Position numbers and translations under genes: made by a program. A DNA stretch of 11,078 nucleotides, taken from positions 7,149-18,226 of the forward strand of contig JANQTK010000163.1 of assembly GCA_030731695.1 (NCBI GenBank), written 5' to 3'. Below are positions 1 to 7,303 of the stretch, in pieces; position 1 is the stretch's first letter; every line of letters begins with the position of its first letter. Below the pieces are notes generated by a model. That model made no database searches, had not been told where the DNA came from, and saw nothing but the letters and a program-made list of their open reading frames with translations. The stretch is from Polaribacter sp. GTDB lineage: Bacteria; Bacteroidota; Bacteroidia; Flavobacteriales; Flavobacteriaceae.

Positions 1-749
1 ACAAAATATCCTGGTGCAGAACTTATTGAGATATCTTCCCCTGTTCCTAAATTAAAAGTTTGATTTAAATCAGCAACATTGATATTTACTCCAATAAAAG
101 TATTTACTGAAATATTTTCTCCATTTAAAATAGAAGGTCTTGGTTGAGCGATTGTTCCTAATTTCTCAAACTTCAACTCGTCAATCCAAAAAGTATAACC
201 ATCCCCGTTTTCTGGTCCTTCTGCATACCAAAACATTCCTTTTTCTTGTTTTAATTTTGAAGCATCAGGAATTGGAATTGTATATTTTACCCAACCTGTT
301 GTTAGTCTTAAAGCACGTTTGCTCACTTGAAATTTATTTTGACCAAAATCTTGTCCAAAACCAATATCATTGATAGTTGCAGCTTTTGACGCTTTTGCCC
401 AAAAAGTCAACGCATCATATTTAGATAAATCTCTACCTCCATTTTCATCTCTAAAAATAGCACCAGCATATGAACCATTTCTATCGCCTTCATTGGGCAC
501 GTCAAATCTCATTGAAGCAGTGCCTTGGTATTTTACCTCAGTATCAACTGAAAATGCTTCAAATTTTGAATCTCCAAAAGGATAGTATTCCAATCCAGCA
601 CTGAAAGAATCTGAAAATACAGTCTGATTGGTTGAAAAAGTCGCTTGTACAGCCTCGTCTGAGATGTCTCTTTCGCAACCTAGATTTACTAAAAACAGTA
701 AAACTAATGGCTTTGTTATTTTTAAAAATATTTTTTTTGTTGTTTTCAT
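1..749 (-). CDS. Carbohydrate-binding lipoprotein, 3'-truncated by window edge
   Basis: An open frame starts at the ATG at 749-747 and runs to the window edge without a stop, giving 249 visible residues. The N-terminus is a lipoprotein signal peptide (MKTTKK, a hydrophobic stretch, then VNLGC with Cys25) followed by the acidic ERD, as in surface-exported Bacteroidota lipoproteins. Residues about 43-197 look like a CBM11/CIA30-type jelly roll: early strand FSDSF, a central SKYDALTFWAKAS strand, and a closing FWIDELKFEKLG strand. From about residue 205 a new segment begins (PSILNG, then alternating beta residues) that resembles the start of a bacterial Ig-like domain. The start lies 13 bases after the stop of the hydrolase-barrel gene, so the two are probably co-transcribed. 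A downstream catalytic domain (for example GH16) is possible but not visible. The lipoprotein and binding-module reading is fairly secure; the family name is not. Confidence 0.8.
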   Translation of the reverse strand, partial: MKTTKKIFLKITKPLVLLFLVNLGCERDISDEAVQATFSTNQTVFSDSFSAGLEYYPFGDSKFEAFSVDTEVKYQGTASMRFDVPNEGDRNGSYAGAIFRDENGGRDLSKYDALTFWAKASKAATINDIGFGQDFGQNKFQVSKRALRLTTGWVKYTIPIPDASKLKQEKGMFWYAEGPENGDGYTFWIDELKFEKLGTIAQPRPSILNGENISVNTFIGVNINVADLNQTFNLGTGEDISISSAPGYF

Positions 750-762
750 AATTAATGTTTTT

Positions 763-3700
763 TTATTTTCCAATGTTTATATGAATATATGTTCTAATTT
801 CCCACTCAGATCCATTTGGAAAACCAACAGGACTTACTATAGGTGCAGTTGCGAATTCAGTTGCAGTAGCCATTGGTGAATATCTTGGTGAATTTTCATT
901 CAAAGCTCTCCAAGTTCCTCTGATTCCAACTTTTGTATCAGGTAAAATAAACCAATCTGGTTTTCCAACAGATGTTGAAAAATCAAGCATCAATTGAACT
1001 GGGAATGTTAAGTTGAAATCTCTATGGTAGTCAAAAGGCCCCCAATCATTTACTTTTACCATCCCTGTAATTTTCATTTTATTATAAATCATTCTTAAAT
1101 CTGCTCCAAAACGAGTAATTGTTCTGTCACTATCACCATTTGCTTGTCCTGTTCCATAGTAAACATTTGAAACAAATCCGAATTCTGGTCTGATTTTAGA
1201 AACGATTCTTGAGTGAACTTCCCATAAATCTTGTGCAGGTGCTGATTGTGCAAAAGCAAAAAATGTACGATTTGCTAAGAAACCAATGGCAGCATCTTGA
1301 GTTGTTGGTAAATGGCGATATACAAATCCTAAATTCATTGCAAACTTAGCGTCTTCAGCTCTGTCATTATCCCATTCGTACATATAAGTTCCTGGAGTTG
1401 GATCATAGGTAAGTAAAATTTCACCAGCTGTAGTTTCTCTGTTTCCACCTCTTACTGAAAATGGATCATCCACAAAATTTCTTAATCTTCCTGGAGCTCC
1501 AACATCATTTGGCATTGGATCAACTAATGGTTTTTGCCACATAAAGTTTGGTGCAACTTGGAATTTACCTGTATTGTAAGCAAAACCAGTTAAGAAATTA
1601 TTTAAGTTTCCGCTTCCACTATCTTTCAATTTCCAACCTGTAAAAGTCATTGTTTGATCAAAACCACCATTTGCTACAAGACCCATAACAGAACCTTGTG
1701 CATACCAGTTGATATTGCCATTTTGATAAGTAATTTTTGCTTTTCCACCAAAATTATCCTTAGCTTGAATTCTATCATTTAGAACTGTATAATTTCCTGA
1801 AGTTCCTGTTGTTACTTGATAATTTCTTCCATTTAAAGGTCTTCCTGCCCAAATACCACCTAATTGAAATGCAAAGTGTTCACCTTTTTTCTCAATTGCG
1901 ATTGTTGTTCTTTCTGTTGGTAATGCAGGAATTACCCCAGATCTTGCTTGAACTGGATCTAAAATACGATTTCCATCTTCATCAATTCCATTTCCTGCAA
2001 CAATGTCTTTGTGATAAATTGCAGTCACATCAAAATGACCCACTTTTTTTCTATACTTCAATAGAACAGCAGGGTTTGCTCCCCACCATAATTGTGGACC
2101 AAAAGCAGCTTTTAAACCAGCTAAAGAACCTTTTCCATCAACTTCTAATCCCAAAATTTCACCATTGTAAATATCTAAATTTGGACCGTAGTTTGCTTCT
2201 GGATATAAATTAAACATATCTCCTTCATATGCCCAGTGATAATGGCTTGTTCTGTAAAACCCTCTCATGTCAAATTTTTCAGCTTTCCACTCAAAAGAGG
2301 CATTGTAAACTCTTAATCTATTGTTATCTGCAAGTGTTAAATTTCCATTATCAGTATTTACTTGAACTGGTCTTCCCACGTTTTCATAAAAAATATCATC
2401 AATTGGATTTCCTGCAACATTTCCTAAAATATTGAAATTTACTTCTGCTTTCATGCTTGCAGTTGGCTGACCAGTAACTCCAATGAAGTACGATTGCATG
2501 TGATCAAAACCAAGTCTATCAGGAAATACTTGTCCAGTTCCATCAGTAAGTTGAGGAGTTGTCAATAAAGTTCCTCCTGTATTGAATGTTGTAAATTCAG
2601 CCCTTAAGTTACTTAATTTAATTTTTTCATTTCCTCCTAATGCAGCTTTATCTCCTCTTGCTCTTAAAACTGCATCCATTAATTGAATGTTTTTAAAATA
2701 TGTTGTAACTGATTCTAAAGTAGTTCCAGCAGCATAAGGATTTAAGTTGTGCGCTTCTTTCAATGCATAATAAGCCGCTCTTGGATACAAAGTGTATAAT
2801 CCTCTTTCATTAGTTGGTCCTTTTGCACAAATTCCAAACCACTCTTCGTTCATATTATTTTTTCCTGGCACATAATCTTTTTGATATCCACCATTTGACC
2901 AAGAAGCATTGTTATCGTGATTATCTGCTCCTTCTCTTTTGTCAAAACCATATTTCCACCATCCATCACTAAATTGGAAAGTAAAACCTCCAATTGAGTT
3001 TTCTGATTTTCCTAAACCAGCTGCATTTTGATAAATTTCCTTCCAATTTTCAACCATATAATATGCTTGAGAAAGTTGATCCTCTTGATTATCAATAGCA
3101 TTGAAAGCATCAGAACCAAACTCAGTAAATAATAAAGGTTTATTTAATTTACTTTTTACCACTTGAAAAATATCTGTGAAAGAAGGACCTCTATATGAAT
3201 TAACTCCAAAAATGTCAACATCTTTACATTCTTCAGCTATGATATCAATAAATAATGTATCACCATTACAAATTGCCACAGGATGAGACATATCAATTGC
3301 TTTCATTTTTTTTGTAGCTTCGTTCATTAAACGGTACATTGGTCTTCCTCTTTTTTCACCAACAAATTGTCGTTCCTTTTCATCATCAGGAAAATCTTCT
3401 GTTTCAGCACCTTGCCAGAACAATCCATAATTATTTTCATTCCCTAGTAAATACATTAAAATACCAGGAGTATCTTTATATTCTTTTGCTAGTTTATCAA
3501 CTTCAGATAACAAGAATTTTTGAGTTCTTGGCTCAGAATAATCAGTAATTGGTGTCCAAACACCATCTAAAGTTAATCCATAACGACCAAAAGAGTGATT
3601 TAACATAGTATAAATTCCATGTGTTTCATAAATATACTTTATCCATCTTGCAGGAACTCCAGTATATTGACGAATCGCGTTTACACCCATGTTTTTTAAA

Positions 3701-3942
3701 AGCATCATTTCAGCGTCAAGTGCGCTTTTGATAACTTCATCAGATTTATTCCAAAAATCTGCATTTACAGTATTTGTACCTATTGGAATGTAATCCCAGT
3801 TCATACCGTTAACGATAAAATCTTTTCCGTTTACGACTAATTTTGATCCTTGGTTGTTTGTAACTACAGATACTTTATCTGTTTGACCAAAAACATTAAG
3901 CGTTAATAAGAAAAGTAACAATCTCAAAAAAATGTTTTTCAT
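763..3942 (-). CDS. Clan GH-A glycoside hydrolase-like protein fused to a predicted outer-membrane beta-barrel
   Basis: 1059 residues. It starts with a type I signal peptide (about residues 1-20, ending VFGQ, with no lipobox Cys). Residues about 35-400 look like a GH2/GH-A TIM barrel: MNWDYIPIG near the N-terminus, MGVNAIRQYTG at 85-95, the acid/base motif LLGNEN with Glu169, FGVNSYRG at 245-252, the nucleophile motif LFTEFGSDA with Glu274, and GGFTFQFSDGWW at 318-329. The Asn before Glu169 and the spacing of the two Glu residues fit a retaining clan GH-A enzyme. From about 440 to the end the protein is a series of amphipathic strands rich in Tyr, Trp and Phe with Gly/Asn/Asp turns, like an outer-membrane barrel; the final strand is TYIHINIGK. 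A beta-glycosidase or transglycosylase acting at the outer membrane is inferred; family (GH2, GH72-like or other) and substrate cannot be fixed by eye. No clear Shine-Dalgarno site precedes the ATG; the region before it is A-rich. It appears to head a second transcription unit with the lipoprotein gene that follows. Confidence 0.85.
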   Translation of the reverse strand: MKNIFLRLLLFLLTLNVFGQTDKVSVVTNNQGSKLVVNGKDFIVNGMNWDYIPIGTNTVNADFWNKSDEVIKSALDAEMMLLKNMGVNAIRQYTGVPARWIKYIYETHGIYTMLNHSFGRYGLTLDGVWTPITDYSEPRTQKFLLSEVDKLAKEYKDTPGILMYLLGNENNYGLFWQGAETEDFPDDEKERQFVGEKRGRPMYRLMNEATKKMKAIDMSHPVAICNGDTLFIDIIAEECKDVDIFGVNSYRGPSFTDIFQVVKSKLNKPLLFTEFGSDAFNAIDNQEDQLSQAYYMVENWKEIYQNAAGLGKSENSIGGFTFQFSDGWWKYGFDKREGADNHDNNASWSNGGYQKDYVPGKNNMNEEWFGICAKGPTNERGLYTLYPRAAYYALKEAHNLNPYAAGTTLESVTTYFKNIQLMDAVLRARGDKAALGGNEKIKLSNLRAEFTTFNTGGTLLTTPQLTDGTGQVFPDRLGFDHMQSYFIGVTGQPTASMKAEVNFNILGNVAGNPIDDIFYENVGRPVQVNTDNGNLTLADNNRLRVYNASFEWKAEKFDMRGFYRTSHYHWAYEGDMFNLYPEANYGPNLDIYNGEILGLEVDGKGSLAGLKAAFGPQLWWGANPAVLLKYRKKVGHFDVTAIYHKDIVAGNGIDEDGNRILDPVQARSGVIPALPTERTTIAIEKKGEHFAFQLGGIWAGRPLNGRNYQVTTGTSGNYTVLNDRIQAKDNFGGKAKITYQNGNINWYAQGSVMGLVANGGFDQTMTFTGWKLKDSGSGNLNNFLTGFAYNTGKFQVAPNFMWQKPLVDPMPNDVGAPGRLRNFVDDPFSVRGGNRETTAGEILLTYDPTPGTYMYEWDNDRAEDAKFAMNLGFVYRHLPTTQDAAIGFLANRTFFAFAQSAPAQDLWEVHSRIVSKIRPEFGFVSNVYYGTGQANGDSDRTITRFGADLRMIYNKMKITGMVKVNDWGPFDYHRDFNLTFPVQLMLDFSTSVGKPDWFILPDTKVGIRGTWRALNENSPRYSPMATATEFATAPIVSPVGFPNGSEWEIRTYIHINIGK

Positions 3943-3982
3943 AATGTTGTTTTTTTTAAAATAAAATCCGGAGTTTATTTTT

Positions 3983-4066
3983 TTAGTTAGAGTAGATTTT
4001 TACTTTGGATTTGATTTTGTTTGTTAATAATTTCATAAAACTAAACTCTTTCACTTTAAATGACAT
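3983..4066 (-). CDS. Possible 27-residue leader ORF (uncertain)
   Basis: An ATG at 4066-4064 opens a 27-codon frame ending in TAA at 3985-3983, about 40 bases before the ATG of the hydrolase-barrel gene. The peptide begins MSFKVKEFSF, is rich in Lys, and has an internal Met at residue 11. It would start only some 10-15 bases after the transcription start expected from the candidate promoter. It has no recognisable domain or convincing ribosome binding site, and a frame of this size is easily found by chance in AT-rich DNA. It could be a regulatory upstream ORF, a small gene or noise. Confidence 0.2.
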   Translation of the reverse strand: MSFKVKEFSFMKLLTNKIKSKVKIYSN

Positions 4067-4083
4067 AAAAAAGACCTCAACAA

Positions 4084-4111
4084 TAAATATACATCAATAA
4101 ATTCAAGACAA
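4084..4111 (-). promoter_or_regulatory. Candidate Bacteroidota-type promoter for the hydrolase-barrel operon
   Basis: On the minus strand TTG (4111-4109) is followed, after 17 bases, by TATATTTA (4091-4084). This matches the known Bacteroidota/Flavobacterium pattern of a -33 TTG and a -7 TAnnTTTG at all but the last base. It lies about 140 bases upstream of the hydrolase-barrel start and downstream of the terminator, where a promoter is needed. A second TATATTTA occurs at 4265-4258, so chance matches in this AT-rich DNA are a real concern. Confidence 0.35.
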
Positions 4112-4141
4112 TCCTTAACAAATCCTTAATAAATAAGGATT
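4110..4141. repeat. Direct and inverted repeat cluster, possible operator
   Basis: The 9-base word aatccttaa occurs at 4110-4118 and again at 4121-4129, an 11-base period (about one helical turn). The second copy also forms a perfect 8-base inverted repeat, aatcctta (4121-4128) and taaggatt (4134-4141), around a 5-base spacer. The cluster overlaps the TTG of the candidate promoter, a usual place for a regulator site. Direct repeats on one helical face suit a dimeric activator; the inverted copy suits a repressor or a hairpin. The regulator is unknown and no regulator gene lies in the window. Confidence 0.5.
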
Positions 4142-4250
4142 TTATATTTTAAAATAGTTTTAAAAAACCACAAATGTTGTGTTGTTGTATTGGTAGAAAT
4201 AATGAGATATACATAGCATTATACTTTTTAAAATGTAAAAAAAGATTTGA

Positions 4251-4287
4251 AATATTGTAAATATAAAAAATAATTATATACAATATT
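4251..4287. repeat. 9-base perfect inverted repeat
   Basis: aatattgta (4251-4259) is mirrored exactly by tacaatatt (4279-4287) around a 19-base AT-only spacer. It lies between the terminator and the candidate promoter. The wide spacing suits a protein site better than a hairpin, but the low base complexity means it may be chance. Confidence 0.3.
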
Positions 4288-4306
4288 ATTAATAGTGCAA
4301 AAAAAT

Positions 4307-4338
4307 AAAAAAAGGTCAGCTTGAACTGACCTTTTTTT
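4307..4338 (-). terminator. Intrinsic terminator of the SusCD operon
   Basis: A perfect 13-base inverted repeat (A7 GGTCAG at 4307-4319 and CTGACC T7 at 4326-4338) closes a 6-base loop. Read on the minus strand, the stem is followed by a long T-rich tract (TTTTTTT A TTTTTT). It sits 15 bases after the stop of the 304-residue lipoprotein gene. A T8 run on the plus strand gives it a bidirectional shape, but only minus-strand genes are nearby. Confidence 0.9.
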
Positions 4339-4353
4339 TAAATACTTAAATTA

Positions 4354-5268
4354 TTATTCAATTACGATGATAAACCACCAATCAAATTGAGCTGCTCCAT
4401 CAGTAGTTCTTAATAGCAATTCGTTTGCAACACCTCTATCAAATATTTCGTATTGATGGTTTCCACCAGTATAATATCCTATAAAAGCTTTTCCTGTTAA
4501 ATTAATTGTTTCAACACCTGCTGGAGCTGTTAAAAAGAAACTTTCAGTGTAATCTGCAAAAACATAATTTTCAATCTCTGGACCGTTGATATTTCCTGAA
4601 GTATTTGGCCCTAAATCATCAACAATAAAAGGATTTCTTCCAAAAATATCACCATTGGTTACATGAGAAAATGTTCCGTCTGAACTAAAGATATATCTAT
4701 CATCATACATTCCTAAACCTACTTTTTCATCAACACCAGCACCATACCATTCAGTTGGGGTTGTTCCTCCAACAGGACCTAAACCAAAATGGCCTGGTTT
4801 TGCAGCTTGAACTTTCCATGTTCTTGAAGAAGATGCTGTTGGATTAGCTGGATCAAAACCAAACAATTTTGATTTTAAATCGTCTGGTGGTGAGTATGTA
4901 GCTAAAACATCAACTTGTATAGATTTACTAGATGAAACTCCAGCCGTTCCTGAAGCTACCACAGTTACAGTATAGGTATTTAAACCTAATTTACTAAAAA
5001 TCATCGATGTTTCTCCAGAAAGAGCAACAGTTTCTGAGCCTTCATTGATGAATTTAAAAGAAACTGCATTGTCTGCAGTTGCTTTAAAATTAACGGCTCC
5101 ACTTCCATCTCCATTTGGATTGTTAGCATCTGCTCCAATAATTTCTGCAGTAATCTGAATATTACTTGGTGCGATGATTTCTCCAAATGAATAATCATTT
5201 TCCTGACAACCGTAAAAAACGGTTATCAAAGAAAATATTATTACATATACGTTTTTGATTTTTTTCAT
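4354..5268 (-). CDS. PKD-domain lipoprotein with unrecognised C-terminal domain, likely surface glycan-binding protein
   Basis: 304 residues. The signal peptide (MKKIKN, hydrophobic stretch, VFYGC) puts the lipidated Cys at residue 21, followed by QEND, an acidic tail of the kind seen on surface-exposed Bacteroidota lipoproteins. Residues about 33-122 form a PKD/Ig-like module that begins APSNIQIT and ends SKSIQVDVL, similar in layout to the modules of the protein encoded just upstream. Residues about 126-304 form a second, probably all-beta domain with many aromatics (WKVQAAKPGHFG, TEWYGAGVDEK, DRYIFSSDGTFSH, FDWWFIIVIE). I do not recognise this domain as a named family and see no GH16 ExDxxE or other catalytic signature. 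It is the last gene before the terminator and starts 36 bases after its neighbour's stop. By position it matches the SusE/SusF-type slot, so a glycan-binding role is inferred. Confidence 0.8.
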   Translation of the reverse strand: MKKIKNVYVIIFSLITVFYGCQENDYSFGEIIAPSNIQITAEIIGADANNPNGDGSGAVNFKATADNAVSFKFINEGSETVALSGETSMIFSKLGLNTYTVTVVASGTAGVSSSKSIQVDVLATYSPPDDLKSKLFGFDPANPTASSSRTWKVQAAKPGHFGLGPVGGTTPTEWYGAGVDEKVGLGMYDDRYIFSSDGTFSHVTNGDIFGRNPFIVDDLGPNTSGNINGPEIENYVFADYTESFFLTAPAGVETINLTGKAFIGYYTGGNHQYEIFDRGVANELLLRTTDGAAQFDWWFIIVIE

Positions 5269-5304
5269 ACTTTTTAAAAATTATGATTTCTAAATAATTG
5301 ACTT

Positions 5305-7290
5305 TTATTGTTTTGATAATGAAACGTTATCTATGCTAACCTGGCCAACAGCCGCTCCTAAATCAAAGATAACTCTTGCATTTGTAGCCCCAAAATCAGC
5401 TGTGAATGTGTATGAATAAGTAGTTCTTGAAGCAGTAATATTTACCGTTTCAGTTTTACTTGACCATGGATCTCCACTTAAACCAATTCCAGCAATCATA
5501 CTTCTATTAACATTAGACCACGCATCAAATGTTAAAACGTATGTTTGACCACTCACGATTTCTAATTTTTGACTTAAATTAACATCCCAAGGATTTCCTG
5601 CATTTGCAACATTTACAAAATAATGGCTATTACCATTTGTTCGAACTACTGGAGCAGAAGCATTATCATCAACTCCAACTATCCAAGGAGTGCTACCATT
5701 TTCAAAATTACCATTTGTAACTAAGTTTCCATTTCCAATAAATAATGATACATTATCAATGTTAACTTGACCAGCAGCAGCCCCTAAATCGAATAAAACT
5801 CTGGCATTTGGTGCTCCAAAATCTGCTGTAAATGTTCTTGTGTATGTTGCTCTTAATGTAGTAATATTTAAAGTTTCTGTTTTGCTTGACCAAGGATCAC
5901 CGCTCAAACCTATTCCTGCAAGCATTGATCTATTTACATTAGACCAAGCGTCAAATGTTAATGTATACGTTGTTCCATTTACAATTTCTACTTTTTGACT
6001 TAAATTAACGTCCCAAGGATTGCCTGCATTTGCAACATTTACAGAATAATAGATATTTGCCCCATTTACTAAAACTGGTGCAGGTGCATTATCATCAACA
6101 CCTACAATCCAAGAAGTATTTCCTGATTGGAAATCACCATTAGATAAAATTCCATCATCAAAAGTTGAAGCTGAACTTTGTTTGTAAAAATAAAAGTTAT
6201 CAATATAAACAACTCCTGCTGTTCCTTGTGAATCAATTAGTATTTGAGTAATTTTTTGTTTGTTGGCTAAATTTCCACCATCAAAACCTGACATATCAAT
6301 ATCTATACTTTGCCATGTGCCACTTACTGTAGTACCTAGGGATTCTATATCTTCACCACCATCAACAGTATTCACAATTTTCACTAATAATTCATTTGTT
6401 ACTCCATTTGGAACCCAGTAATCAATATGCATTTTTTCCATTGCAGAAAGATCTATTCCAGTTGCATAGTTAGTTACCATTCCAATAAAATCTAAATTTG
6501 TAAGTTTCCAAACATTACTATTATTTAGATTTATTGCTTCAAAACCTCCTGAAGACCAGGTTGTTGGCAATTCACTTAAAGTAACATTTGAATATGCATC
6601 ACTAAAAATTGATACAACGTCTGTTGCACTTCTTGCTGGAGGTGCTGGAGCTGCTACAATTGGAGCTAAAATTTCAGTTACTACAAAACTAGCTTCGTAT
6701 TTTGTTGTTGCAATTGCGCCACCTTTAGCTTCTACAGTTATATTGTATGTTCCTGCATTCTGATACGTATATGAAATTGTTGAACCAATATTTCCTGAAA
6801 CCACTGGTTGTGTTACTCCTGTTTCACCAGAGCTAAATTCGAACATTGTAGCAAAATCAGCATTTGCAGTAATATTTACTTGCTTAGAAATCGCAGCATC
6901 ATTTTCGATTACAACTACTAAATTTTGAGGAGCTTTAAAAGAAACGATAAGTTGTTGCGTAACTTCTGTTTTTACTCCTGTTAAATTGATTGCTACTATT
7001 TTAAGATTATAAGTCCCTTCTGGATATACATGATAGGCACTTTTACCTTGTGGAACAATTGCTGGAGCTACAGTTCCATCTCCGTAATAAATTTCAAAAC
7101 TAACAGCACCATCTGCGTTAGGGGTAATTGTTACAGAGCCTGTATTGTCTTGAGTGATATTATAAAGAGCTGCAACATTTGATGGAGCTGTAATATCATT
7201 TACAAAAGACACATCTCTTAAATCATTTTCCGTACAAGCCACTAAAAGCAGTAAGAAAAATATTTTTATTATTTTTTGTATGTTTTTCAT
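5305..7290 (-). CDS. Multi-domain surface glycan-binding lipoprotein (2 PKD-like, jelly-roll-like, 2 CBM4/9-like)
   Basis: 661 residues. The lipoprotein signal LLLLVAC places the lipidated Cys at residue 19, followed by TEND. Two PKD/Ig-like modules follow (about 35-118 and 119-206), then a linker rich in Pro and Ala (209-220). Next comes a jelly-roll-like module (about 224-370) ending in VYIDNFYFYK, a pattern common in flavobacterial glycan-binding proteins and GH16 enzymes. The C-terminus is two CBM4/9-like modules (about 382-516 and 523-658) that closely resemble each other, each starting NG(D/N)F and ending IDNVSL, with conserved Trp in SWIVG/PWIVG, NPWDVNLSQK, FDAWSNVNRS and GDPWSSK that may bind sugar. 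No catalytic motif is seen. It sits third after SusC and SusD, with a 13-base gap to SusD, as SusE-like binding proteins do. CBM4/9 members bind beta-glucans, xylan and other glycans, so the ligand is open. Confidence 0.88.
   Translation of the reverse strand: MKNIQKIIKIFFLLLLVACTENDLRDVSFVNDITAPSNVAALYNITQDNTGSVTITPNADGAVSFEIYYGDGTVAPAIVPQGKSAYHVYPEGTYNLKIVAINLTGVKTEVTQQLIVSFKAPQNLVVVIENDAAISKQVNITANADFATMFEFSSGETGVTQPVVSGNIGSTISYTYQNAGTYNITVEAKGGAIATTKYEASFVVTEILAPIVAAPAPPARSATDVVSIFSDAYSNVTLSELPTTWSSGGFEAINLNNSNVWKLTNLDFIGMVTNYATGIDLSAMEKMHIDYWVPNGVTNELLVKIVNTVDGGEDIESLGTTVSGTWQSIDIDMSGFDGGNLANKQKITQILIDSQGTAGVVYIDNFYFYKQSSASTFDDGILSNGDFQSGNTSWIVGVDDNAPAPVLVNGANIYYSVNVANAGNPWDVNLSQKVEIVNGTTYTLTFDAWSNVNRSMLAGIGLSGDPWSSKTETLNITTLRATYTRTFTADFGAPNARVLFDLGAAAGQVNIDNVSLFIGNGNLVTNGNFENGSTPWIVGVDDNASAPVVRTNGNSHYFVNVANAGNPWDVNLSQKLEIVSGQTYVLTFDAWSNVNRSMIAGIGLSGDPWSSKTETVNITASRTTYSYTFTADFGATNARVIFDLGAAVGQVSIDNVSLSKQ
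5317..6147 (-). repeat. Tandem duplication of a CBM4/9-like module
   Basis: Within the 661-residue lipoprotein, residues 384-516 and 526-658 align without gaps at an offset of 142 residues (426 bases). Hand alignment gives 29 differences in 133 positions, about 78% identity. The core from NVANAGNPWDVNLSQK to GDPWSSKTET is nearly unchanged, while the loop after APV differs most. The two copies span 5743-6147 and 5317-5724. Confidence 0.9.
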
Positions 7291-7303
7291 TCGTATTTAT
7301 TTT

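Larger units (their letters stand above)
3943..4353. other. Intergenic regulatory region between two transcription units
   Basis: A very AT-rich stretch of 411 bases with no long open frame on either strand. In minus-strand order it holds the terminator of the SusCD operon, a 9-base inverted repeat, a repeat cluster overlapping a candidate promoter, and a roughly 130-base leader with a possible 27-codon ORF before the hydrolase-barrel gene. It is the only gap longer than 40 bases in the window, so it is the natural boundary between operons. No tRNA or other structured RNA gene was recognised. Confidence 0.8.

Noticed and set aside
140..879. Three short plus-strand open frames (140-373, 370-585, 628-879)
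   Set aside because: They lie antisense to the binding lipoprotein and the end of the hydrolase-barrel gene, have no domain or signal, and are explained by the coding frames on the other strand.
1809..2435. Plus-strand frames of 134 and 68 codons
   Set aside because: Both are antisense to the barrel part of the 1059-residue gene; their Leu/His/Gln-rich composition is typical of shadow frames in AT-rich DNA.
3339..3548. Plus-strand frame of 69 codons
   Set aside because: It is antisense to the catalytic domain, which has clear conserved motifs on the minus strand.
4251..4287. Second promoter with TATATTTA at 4265-4258
   Set aside because: The TTG lies only 15 bases away and within the 9-base inverted repeat; the match is no better than expected in such AT-rich DNA.
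5001..5198. Minus-strand frame of 65 codons
   Set aside because: It overlaps the 304-residue lipoprotein in another frame and shows no family features.
4354..5268. The 304-residue protein as a beta-1,3-glucanase
   Set aside because: Proteins of this type may carry such names, but no paired catalytic Glu motif of GH16 or another family is visible.
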